From Phoronis australis (Eukaryota; Phoronida; Phoronidae), in NCBI GenBank assembly GCA_002633005.1, contig NMRA01000167.1, positions 42,183-94,652 on the forward strand: DNA of 52,470 nucleotides, given 5' to 3'. Position numbers and translations under genes: made by a program. Shown here one piece after another: positions 25,801 through 34,629 of this stretch (its first letter is position 1; every line of letters starts with the position of its first letter). Below the pieces are notes generated by a model. The model saw only the letters and a program-made list of their open reading frames with translations. It ran no database searches and was not told the DNA's origin.

Positions 25801-28543
25801 AACCGTGATGGTGTGCGGACAATGACTGGTGAAGAAGAGAGGTCAACGTTCAACGCCATTCAGTAACAGAATGTCATAAACAAGGACCAGTGATATCACA
25901 TGCCTGGTTGACTGTCAACTAGCAAAGGAGATTTGAATAGGTTCGCCGGGTCTGTGTGGATTCTAATCCCTGAAACCACGCATAGTTACCACGGTGCCCT
26001 ATCTCTTTAGTAAGGCTGAACAGACTTTGAAAGTGAAGCGTTTGAGGTTTGGATGGTTATTTGACCTGTCTTTAATCTACGATGGAGGTGTGAAAGAACG
26101 GGGGGGGGGGAAGTAAAACTAAACGGAATCTCTTGCAAACCTTTAAAGTAACTTGTGAAGAGAATAAGACCAAGACATGAATGAATCCGTGACAGAAAAT
26201 GTCTCTCACAGTAGTGTTAAAGGGGTTCAACAGTAATTGCAAAAAATATGTAAAGAATTCGATGTTTTATGACTTTGACTAACTTATAGAGCAGTTCAAT
26301 ATGGTCTTCCATTTCAAATAACATATTATATGAAAAAATGTTGATTTTGAGCTTTCGATAATTGGCATTTGATAATAGCGCGCGTAATCAAATTTCACAA
26401 TGACGTTACACTAACCAATAAGCAAACCCAAGCGTATATATTAGGTGCGACTTAATTCAAAAAGGCAATTTTTTGATTAAAGAAGGAACTTCTTGTAAGA
26501 AATTGTTCACATCAACTAAACGTATTGCGCAATGCCAGCAACGTATACGTAACCGCCATCTAGTGAACTAATGCGGGGTTATTGCGATCTTTGCCGCCTT
26601 TTTCAGAACGTCAAATTGCGCAGTCTTATATGACGCAGTTCGAGCTAGGACAGTTCAAAAACGAAAGCGAGGACCCATGATTTTATTGTTATTTCATGGA
26701 AAACATGGAGAGCATCGAAATAAAATATGAAATAAGAAAGTGCAAGGTAATAAAAGACATTCACTTTCGCTGACTTAAGAAAATCAGTAAATCTGGAAAT
26801 ATCATTAAAGCTGTTAAACCATAAAACTGTCACCGCACAACGAGACTACTCCGTTTTCAAAAGCTTCGCAATCATTTATTTAAGCAGAGGTTGATTTTTA
26901 TTTTTGTCACAAGTGACTTTGTTTAGGCGGCTTTAACGAAAAAAAATAATTCACTGACACCCACTTTGTTTTGCAGTTTTGCCGTAGACAAAGATTAAAA
27001 TACAAAATATGAAAAGTAAAAAGATACCAAAGACAAATCAAAACTGTGTCAAATCGCTTTAAGACAAAATCTCTCCGCACAACGTTTCATTACTACCAAT
27101 TACCTTACTAAACAGTTGACGTCGTTAACTTGTAATCAGACGTATTAGCAGTTACAGAAAGAGTCTAGATTTCGAGTACCATTAGCGGATAACATTAAAA
27201 ACCACCAGACTAGCAACTGATAGTCATGTATACTTTCAAATGGAAATTGTTGCAAAAACTTGCAACGGTCTTTACTTTAAAGGCATAGTCGATCGATTTT
27301 TCTAAGTTGTTTCATTGCATAAACAAAAGAACCATACGATAATTGCGCTCTATTGAAATTCCCTACGTAAGAGCACAAACATGTTATTTCTATCGAATCA
27401 CTCTCTCAATGAATCAAGTATTTTACAGTTTGTCAACTTGTTCGACTGCACGTCAGCATAAATGTCAATCTCTAACGAGTTCGTCAGGATTTTTTGCATG
27501 CTGTGACACGAACATCAGTGTGGCGCAGGAAATGACGCAATTTAACAAAATATTCATACGTAATGAATTTATATCACACATACGTTTAATAATTGTTTCG
27601 GAGTATTGTCGAAGCCGAAATAAAAAGTCACGACGTGGAAAATGTTCCTACTGCGCATGCCCTAATCTAGCGAAATCTATCATTTCCACATCCGTGTACA
27701 GTTCAGCTAAGATTCGTCTAACAAGGTACACTCCTCTTCCGGAATTAACGCGGTCGCCCTCCATCACAAAAACAACTTTTAAATTAGATCACTTAGCATT
27801 GTGAGAGCAGTCTCCAATCTCTCCATAGTCAAATTAGAGTTGATTTTTAATAGCCTTGAAGAAACTGAATGTTTGTCATTATCGTTTGAGACAAAGTTCT
27901 GTAATTTGACATGTCACGATAGGTCATTTTACACATTGAATGTGATCTCGAGTAACAATGAATTGTCAGTTGAGTTCAAGCCCAAAACCCAATTCTCATC
28001 TAAGCAAAGAACAAGTTGAGACCAATTTTAACGCTTCTGTGACGGAATGCGGGCTTACAGCCGCTTTAAAGTATCCGCTAATACGATTGGTTTGCTAACG
28101 CTTTGAATCTTTTCATCATTGTGGTATAACTATCTAGCGGGGGCAGAATATTTACCAAAGTGAATTTCCCTCCAATGGCGTTGACGGAGCCCCCAAGGAC
28201 CTGTTTTTTAATAGGTTTTCCATAATTCGATCCCGCGACACTGCATGTAATAGCACAAATAAATTAATTCTAAATTTGATTGGAATTGGTTATGAAATAG
28301 AGAAAATGTGATTGCTTTCTTGTAGGCGAAAACATTTCCACTTGCTATGAAGCTCGACTGAGCGTGAGATTGAACTCCAAATCCCAGGTTCGCAGTTAGC
28401 GTAACTATTTAAATAAGTTGACAAATGTATGTACTTTAACATGGATTCTCGTTTGTTTTGATTTTACATTCGCCCTAAGAAGTGATTAAAGAGTGGAAAT
28501 AACCACATATGTCTTGACACTTCCGTGAAATAACCGTATCACA

Positions 28544-28827
28544 CAGGGGCGGATCCAGGATNGCAGGGCACAGGAATTTCGCCTCATGCGCGCGCCCAGC
28601 CTAAAATGTAAGGATGTAGGGGGTCTCGAATTTTTGGGTTTGTGGACCTTATTACTACAAAAACAAACGGGGTTTGTTCAAGACCCATGCACTGTGCATT
28701 CGCCCCCCGAGCCCCTTGGGAGCGCGCATATGCTAGTCAGCAATTCGTAACCCGAACTGCAAAATGGAATCTGGGAGAATTTTATGGGGGCCATGGCCCC
28801 CTTGGTCCCCCTCTAAATCCGCCACTG
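28544..28827 (+). mobile_element. Short hAT-type non-autonomous element, long form, with an assembly N
   Basis: The ends are CAGGGGCGGATCC and ATCCGCCACTG, flanked by TCACA and TCACG. The N at 28562 falls inside the element where the copy at 17412-17700 has about 17 further bases, so the N marks a small collapsed gap. The ORF of 90 codons through it is not a gene. Confidence 0.75.
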
Positions 28828-31190
28828 TCACGTGCCTGTGCAGTAACCCAAACGGTTATTGTATGGTCACGTGACATGGCACGAGTGAGCGATGAAATGC
28901 GGTTTAAATCTTAAATACTTGGTGTAAATATGTCAAACTGCATATGTTTTTATCTGAGTAGAGTTACTAGTATGTTGGTTCACCTTCGGCCTGGAGAAAT
29001 TATTTTCTCGGTGCAGAAACTTTGCTTATAGCATAACCAACATAAAACCGACACTCGGGGACAATGAAACATGAATAAAATGCACTAAGTTCAATAGAAT
29101 TCCACGGTTTTATCACAGACAATAACTCAACGGTTGTTCGACGATATCTCACAAAAATACTCCAATTTCCTCACTTGAATCGGTTTGACTCATTGGCTTT
29201 TATTTTGGCAAAAATTTGCTATTCTTTCCCGGATGTTGAACCACGTGACCTCCAGGTACCGCCCTACTCGCAACTCACTTTTCCCGGCATGTAAGTTTAC
29301 AGTTCAGGGATGAAGGCCAACAATACGTTCATCGGCAAGAAACAACTCCTAAAAACTGCATACAATGTAGGTTAGCAGTTACCAAGTTATCGTTTTTTAA
29401 GCGGATTCAACCATTTAGGAAAGCGGTTATTATGCCACCGATTGGTCGAAAATATTCTAAAATGTTTGAAATCAGCTAATGATCCGGCCAGTTAAAACAG
29501 TGAAAGACTTAAAAATCGTAGCCTTTTCAAAAACAAATTTAGGTTCGAGCCTGGAAAACGGGAGAAGAATGCAGACTAGTACGGCTCATTGTTCAACTCA
29601 TCCCACGGAAGTCCAGTTTTCAGTTTTGTTTCCAAAGGCATACATGTGTATTCTAGAGAGGACACTGTGATTTAGAATTTCCTTTATTCTGCAATTATCA
29701 TGAACACCCATGATCAGCACAACAAACCGCTTTCATCGGTGCCAGCAACGAAATAGCTGATCTGGTCGCCGCCTCGATTTCAGTTTACTTTGACTGGAAG
29801 CCTTTGTTAGGAGTAGGAGATTTATGTAATAAAATCACAAAAACGGGAAAGGCTTTGGTATTTACAGCTCTTGTCAAAGATGAGGATTTCAAGAAGTTAA
29901 TACTTTCCATAAGTAGTCCCCAAATTGCGTTTTTAGCCATCAAACCGGCTGTGTTAAAGCTTGGGAGGAGCTCTTTGGTGCATCTCAGGGCTTATTAAAT
30001 CGCCTTGACGTTGTTTTATCTAAATATTTAATGACGCAGATGTTTGGCCTACGAAAGCATCCGCAAGAGAGAAACGTCTTTAATCGACCTATATAAACAG
30101 CTGGCACAATCCCACCGCAAATCATAATCTGTTGTATTTCAATTCATCTAACTGCTAAAAATACGAGAATAAACACAAAAATTAGATAAATTACACGACA
30201 GACATATGCTTGACGCTCCATCGGACGTCCGCGCGATCTAAGATTAACAACAAGGCATTATTCTCTTTTTGCACGTTTCAGTGTCACAGATCATTGATTC
30301 AGTCAGTCGTAATTACACGAATCACTGGCAACAAGTCATTGGTCCGTTCAGGAGGTCATTATTGTTTTAATGTAAGTTGTATGGAAATCGAACTGATAAC
30401 AATGTCATCAATCGTTCGTTCAAATCACCAGAAGATAATCACATGGCCCTCGGCGACCATTTCGTTTATCGTTATGGCGCGTAGTTTAGCTCCTACTGTT
30501 GATAACTAAATCGTAATTCGAAATTAATCGATCTCTGTTCTTTAGTATTCTTGTATCGTTAGAATTTTACCGTCTTTGATAATAGTCTCACAATTTCCTG
30601 ACAAATTAATTTACTTCTGTCCCTCGACGAGCGTTCTGATTACGCTCTCGGTTACAATCGCGATAAACTCAATTTGGGCACACTATTTGACTATCAATAT
30701 CCATTTCTTATTATGGCGTCTTCAGTTCTTACATTTGCTCGCCTGTGTTGGAATAATTCAGCCACTCTCACTCGCCCAATTATCTGTGTCGATGTGGGAA
30801 GATAACAACGTGGCTGATTTAATTGACACTCAGATTCCATTGCTAATCTCCTGATGGATAACCATTTTTTGTAGATCACTTTGTTCAGCAATTTGACAAA
30901 CACTGGTTAAAAATACTGTTATATGAATTATATGAAATCGTTTTAATACGCATCCTTGACCGCAGTTCTGTATGTGAAATTTCCGCCGAAGGGATGGTTT
31001 CGAAAATACTTTATTACCGCTTACTAATAACAGTGTTAACTTTTCATGATACAAATAACAAATATCATATTTTTATCACTTTTACATGTAAGTCGCTATA
31101 TTATCCATAGGCTTTCCCTTGTTGATAAGAATTACAAAAGACATGTTTCGCTATCCTTTCGCTCCAACATGCATCAACATTTTTTCATCA

Positions 31191-31382
31191 ATATGAACAA
31201 TGTATTTTTTCTATCACTATTAAATAAACCCTCTGAGTGGTCTTCAGCAATCGCCTCTTCTCCCCACGTACACTGAGACGTTGATTTTGATCAGCGCTAC
31301 CTCTCGTGTCGACCATTTTTACTGACGACGTCATTGCCGCTCCGTCATTGCCGCTCGATTGACTGGAAGCACCATAAGCCAT
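31191..31382 (-). CDS. Weakly supported short ORF with good Kozak context
   Basis: A minus-strand ATG with context AACAATGG opens 64 codons. The first 50 are polar and Ser/Gly/Arg-rich (starting MAYGASSQSSGNDGAAMTS), with several GT dinucleotides that could be donors. It could be a first coding exon of a minus-strand gene nested in the putative intron, but no second exon or homology is seen. Confidence 0.15.
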
Positions 31383-31973
31383 TGTTCTTCTAAAGCAACG
31401 CTATTTGCCACAGAAATTATGTAATTAGGTCATTGTGTAAGTTAATTCCCTGAACATACCATACTGCCTTTGCAAAAGACACCAGCCCCCCCCCCCCAAA
31501 CAAGCAATTTAATGGGCCCGTTCTGAAGCAGACGACCTCAGTTCTTCTGAAGCCTAAAATCATGAGCAAGGAACAAGATGATCTCGATTTTGCAACAGCG
31601 GGTGGTCTCAATCAAATGTTCACCTCTTAAAAGGCTCGGGTTTATCCCCCCTTCAAGGAATCGGCGATGTCTAATAGAATTATGAAAACAACAGATTTTG
31701 CTGTTTGGTAGCACTTGCCAATGATGCACCGAGAAGTCTGTTTTCCACGGAAATAAACCCAAGAAACCTTTTCTGCTCTCACTGAAGCTAGTTTTGTACA
31801 TTGAACCAACGCGTTTTATTCATGACTGGCGGCGCAAAAAGAAGACGTAATATTTCTGCGAACATTAAATGATAGTCATTCATACGTATGCTGAGTTTCA
31901 ACGCAATTTGAAAGTGGCCACTCCAACAGTTTTTTACCTCAGCTGGTTTCTTGCTAGTTAGGCAAGTTCATCT

Positions 31974-32022
31974 AGCTCTTCGCGAGATCTCGCCATGCCT
32001 TAAAACAAAGCACGTGATCGTT
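31974..32022. repeat. Inverted partner of the dispersed repeat at 21024-21071
   Basis: CTCTTCGCGAGATCTCGCCATG and AAAGCACGTGATCGTT are about 70-75% identical to the reverse complement of 21024-21071. Confidence 0.4.
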
Positions 32023-32215
32023 CAAACTTTCACAGGAGCATATATTTCTTAAGTAACAAGACCCTGAATAGCTAGCTCAAAAATATATAGTTGTAAGAAT
32101 TAAAAACATACTCTTACTAACTTTTTACGTATTTTGTTCCTGAGGAAAATAAATAAAAAAGGCTACAAGAATATAAACATATAACGACAAAGTATTTTTT
32201 ATTTTCAGATCAAGG

Positions 32216-32272
32216 ATGGGGTCAACTTTTCTTGTGTTGTGCACTATTACCGTTATCCAATTCGCTGTATCA
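32216..32272 (+). other. Signal peptide of the neuropeptide precursor
   Basis: Residues 1-19 have a short polar start, a hydrophobic core and small residues at -3 and -1 (Ala17, Ser19). Cleavage there would leave Gln20 at the mature N-terminus, which could cyclise to pyroglutamate. The exact cleavage position is inferred by eye. Confidence 0.8.
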
Positions 32273-33184
32273 CAGAGCCTCTTCCTTCCCGAGTCCAGAC
32301 TGGACCAAGGAACAGACTTTGATTTCTGCACGTGCTGCACAGAGAAACGAAACCAGGAATGTTGCGCATTGTGTGACGTTAGCTCCTTGTCGGCTGTTTC
32401 TGTCGACGGAGACCACGGTTTGGAAACTGCACGCGCCCGTGTCCTGGAAAAACTGCGGGCAAAATACAAATTTTTACAGCCCTTGCTGTCTGTTGATGCG
32501 GCCGTTGATGCAAAACGTCAACGGGGAAGGAAAGGAACGTATGACGAAAGGTTTTACAAATTTCAAGTTGGCGGAAAACGGAGACCGTTTTTAGCTAACG
32601 ATGGAAGTCTTGATTCTAGTAAGCGTTCGGATAATTTTTTCCACGGAGCGACATTTGGGAAACGAGGTTCTGAAAAAAGATCGGATCCGTTTTTTCACGG
32701 AGCAGGTTTTGGAAAACGCTCAGTTAATCATTTGAATCCCTGGTCACAGAATGGCGAACTGTTGATTCCAGTAGACCAACATGGCAATTCGAAATGGGAA
32801 AAACGAGGCGACAAGTTTTTCCAGTCGGCATTTTTCGGAAAGCGAGGGCAAATGTTTGGAAAACAAAATGGACTCGTTGGTGTAGCGGATAACACTCCTT
32901 TTGCGGAAGCTGTAAACACCGACGAACAAGATTCTGAGAAAATGACAAACAGCAACGACAACGTGGAACATACCGATAAAACAAACAGTTTTAAATCAAA
33001 TGGTTTTTTGAAACGTGAGCTGAATTCAGATGTTCCCAATTTCATCGTGAAACCCGGTAGAACAATTCCATTTATCTATGATTCGCACGAATTTAGAAAA
33101 CGTTCACCATTGAATAGGATATATAAAATGTTTCCCAATACCCGTGTGCCTTATTTAGAACTAGATTCAAGAGTAAAAAAGTGA
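32216..33184 (+). CDS. Neuropeptide precursor with FFHGxxF-amide peptides and a six-Cys N-terminal segment
   Basis: The 322-residue ORF encodes a secreted prepropeptide. Residues 1-19 form a signal peptide (hydrophobic core FLVLCTITVIQFAV, likely cut after AVS). Residues 38-53 carry six cysteines (C38, C40, C41, C49, C50, C53). A basic, helix-prone spacer follows, then a run of dibasic sites. Three peptides are bounded by KR and end in Phe-Gly-Lys-Arg, the classic amidation signal: SDNFFHGATF (138-147), SDPFFHGAGF (156-165) and GDKFFQSAFF (198-207). GTYDERFYKFQVG (107-119) before GKRR and ELNSDVPNFIVKP (268-280) before Gly-Arg are further candidates. The ATG context (AAGGATGG) is optimal and lies seven bases after a strong 3' splice site. 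By analogy with other preprohormones, the peptides would be cut by proprotein convertases and released to act on GPCRs. Family is unassigned. Motif FFxxAxF-amide might be a divergent tachykinin-like type, but it lacks the FxGxR-amide signature, so this is inference only. Confidence 0.88.
   Translation: MGSTFLVLCTITVIQFAVSQSLFLPESRLDQGTDFDFCTCCTEKRNQECCALCDVSSLSAVSVDGDHGLETARARVLEKLRAKYKFLQPLLSVDAAVDAKRQRGRKGTYDERFYKFQVGGKRRPFLANDGSLDSSKRSDNFFHGATFGKRGSEKRSDPFFHGAGFGKRSVNHLNPWSQNGELLIPVDQHGNSKWEKRGDKFFQSAFFGKRGQMFGKQNGLVGVADNTPFAEAVNTDEQDSEKMTNSNDNVEHTDKTNSFKSNGFLKRELNSDVPNFIVKPGRTIPFIYDSHEFRKRSPLNRIYKMFPNTRVPYLELDSRVKK
32327..32374 (+). other. Six-cysteine segment in the precursor (C-x-C-C-x7-C-C-x2-C)
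   Basis: Residues 38-53 read CTCCTEKRNQECCALC, so six of sixteen residues are Cys, and apart from Cys9 in the signal peptide there are no other cysteines in the protein. This predicts up to three disulfides in a compact hairpin. The outer spacing C-x-C-x8-C-x3-C is one residue longer than the endothelin pattern C-x-C-x7-C-x3-C, and the extra adjacent Cys pair is not an endothelin feature. Orexin-type peptides also have paired cysteines but in a different arrangement. A Lys-Arg at residues 44-45 lies inside the loop; disulfides might protect it or leave a two-chain product. Confidence 0.75.
32534..32581 (+). other. Predicted amidated peptide GTYDERFYKFQVG
   Basis: Residues 107-119 are preceded by the basic run KRQRGRK and followed by Gly-Lys-Arg-Arg, giving a 13-residue peptide ending in Gly-amide. 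It does not share the FFHGxxF motif and occurs once. It could be a distinct product or only a spacer. Confidence 0.5.
32627..32665 (+). other. Predicted peptide 1: SDNFFHGATF-amide
   Basis: Residues 138-147 sit between SSKR and GKR. Gly148 is the amide donor. The peptide shares SDxFFHGAxF with peptide 2, differing at two positions (Asn/Pro and Thr/Gly). Confidence 0.85.
32681..32719 (+). other. Predicted peptide 2: SDPFFHGAGF-amide
   Basis: Residues 156-165 follow GSEKR and precede GKR. Only a five-residue linker (GSEKR) separates this from peptide 1, so the two look like an internal tandem duplication. Confidence 0.85.
32807..32845 (+). other. Predicted peptide 3: GDKFFQSAFF-amide
   Basis: Residues 198-207 lie between WEKR and GKR. 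Asp, FF, Ala and the terminal Phe are kept, while HG has become QS. A remnant GQMFGK (211-216) follows directly and may be a decayed fourth copy, since it has Phe-Gly-Lys but no second basic residue. Confidence 0.8.
33017..33061 (+). other. Predicted C-terminal peptide ELNSDVPNFIVKP with possible amidation
   Basis: Residues 268-280 follow Lys-Arg and are followed by Gly-Arg, a monobasic amidation site. A second segment (297-322) follows Arg-Lys-Arg and runs to the C-terminal Lys-Lys. Either could be a biologically active product or an inert tail. Confidence 0.35.
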
Positions 33185-33495
33185 CGAGATTCTGTGTTCT
33201 TACTGTTATTGACCCCGCAAATAATTAGCAGACGACAACGCTCGACGTGGCAGCATTCAAAGCTGCTGAGGTGGGAAACGTTTGTGTGAATGCGCGTGCG
33301 CACATAACTTGTTGGTTTTCCACTTCGTCCTGCCAGGCAATATGGTAGCCATGGAAACGGTCTCATTGTTGAAGACTCTATGACCAGTGTTGTCACCGAT
33401 GTGTAAGTGTAAAGTGTATTTCATCGACTGCAGTATGTTTCATCTGTTTTGTTGTCCACGTGATTTGAAATAAAAATAAAGAGGCTCTTTTTAAT
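33185..33495 (+). other. 3' UTR and poly(A) signals of the neuropeptide gene
   Basis: After the TGA, about 285 bases lead to two overlapping-phase AATAAA hexamers at 33469-33474 and 33475-33480, followed by a T-rich stretch. Cleavage would fall near 33490-33500. The tight spacing supports termination of this transcript here. Confidence 0.65.
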
Positions 33496-33645
33496 TTTCT
33501 TCATATAGCCTTCTTACGTCAGTGCTTCTCATAACACTACGAACTGCAGTTAATGCAGGTTTGTAAAAGGTAAAAAAAATCTTTCGGACGAGGTGAAGTA
33601 CAGACACCGAGATAACCGTCCCCTCTACTTCTCTTGCTCTGGTCA

Positions 33646-33769
33646 CACTGGGTAGATCCAGAATATCTCAAGGGAGGCAACCAGAATTTCCTAAAAATGG
33701 CATGCCGGCGGCTTTTTATTAAGCTCGGGAAATAGGGAGAGACGTCTGAGCTCCTTGAATCCGCCTATG
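33646..33769. mobile_element. Degenerate relative of the hAT-type elements
   Basis: CACTGGGTAGATCCAGAATA at the left and TTGAATCCGCCTATG at the right resemble the family termini in inverted orientation, with several mismatches. It ends nine bases before the target duplication of the neighbouring solo LTR. Confidence 0.35.
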
Positions 33770-33783
33770 TATAACGTAATGAA

Positions 33784-34624
33784 TGTAGCCAAATGACGAC
33801 GTATGGATGTCACAAGGTATTGTTTAATTTGCGCGTCGCATGGTTATCGCCTATGGGACACTTCCATTTGTTTCCTTTGTTGCGTCATTTTCAATATAAC
33901 AATACAGGGTATCTCACCTTGGGCGCACCCCATTACCGATATATTTTTGCCATTATCTTCATTATAAGAAAAGTAAAACAAAGTGAACAATGGACAAGCC
34001 TATCTACCGATATCTATGCGACGAGGTTGATGCTATTGCAGATATCAATTCTTAAAACTCGTATTAAACCGTCCTCCGTCAAAAATGGCAAATTATTTTG
34101 GCTAATGCTGCTCATCGTTATGAAATCAGTCTTAGCTTACTTACCTTTGTCACGTGATTTGTGAGCATAGAAAGAACTGGCAATATTGACTTAGCCTAGA
34201 TTAAATTCATACTCAACAAGTTGGCGATTTTATGCACAGAGCTTCAAACATTAACAAACTTTTATCTCTTTCCAACCTCAAAAACATCTCAGTAAGGAAA
34301 ATATTGAATCTAAATTTTTCCCATGGAAGCTTGCTTGTTTTCTGGTTTCACGTGACTGGTCAACCGTCACCGACGCCGGGTCCGCGCTTGCAGAGTGTCT
34401 GAGCCGCTTGCGGAGTATCTGAGCTTGTCTTAGTTGAAAATCTTTGCAGAAGCGTCCGAGAGTTTCCAAGATTCCTGATAAGAACAGACGGCGTATAGTA
34501 TGTAGCATGACGCAGTCTTGTTTTCCTTGTATGTTCTGTGTAGTATTGAATAAATATATATCACTTACGTAGTGTTGCCTGTCCTCGTAACTCATCTCAG
34601 AAGTAGCAGTAGGTGGTCCTTACA
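33784..34624 (+). mobile_element. Solo LTR of an LTR retrotransposon
   Basis: The 841-bp unit begins TGTAGCC and ends CCTTACA. It is bounded by identical ATGAA pentamers at 33779-33783 and 34625-34629, matching the 5-bp target duplications of Gypsy or BEL/Pao elements. AATAAA near 34550, about 70 bases before the end, fits an R-U5 poly(A) signal. An imperfect tandem pair GCTTGC(A/G)GAGT(G/A)TCTGAG occurs near 34386-34425. No gag or pol lies nearby, so only one LTR remains after recombination. ORFs inside it are not genes. Confidence 0.6.
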
Positions 34625-34629
34625 ATGAA

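Larger units (their letters stand above)
22899..32208 (+). other. Inferred 9.3-kb intron in the neuropeptide gene 5' UTR
   Basis: The interval begins with donor GTAACT and ends with the pyrimidine-rich acceptor TATTTTTTATTTTCAG, seven bases before the ATG. It contains a short hAT-type element at 28544-28827, a C11 run near 31487 and a G run near 26101. I see no convincing coding exon in it. If the first two exons belong to another gene, then only the acceptor at 32207-32208 applies to the precursor and the real 5' exon is unknown. Confidence 0.4.

Noticed and set aside
27343-27804. 153-codon plus-strand ORF, the second longest unexplained one
   Set aside because: It opens with TTG, not ATG. 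Its composition is unremarkable, and no splice sites or known domains are visible. In 52 kb an open frame of this length is not decisive.
32125-33045. Several minus-strand and frame-shifted ORFs of 75-120 codons across the neuropeptide exon
   Set aside because: They are shadows of the plus-strand coding sequence.
33793-34595. ORFs of 123 and 105 codons on opposite strands
   Set aside because: Both lie inside the solo LTR and show no retroviral or other domain.
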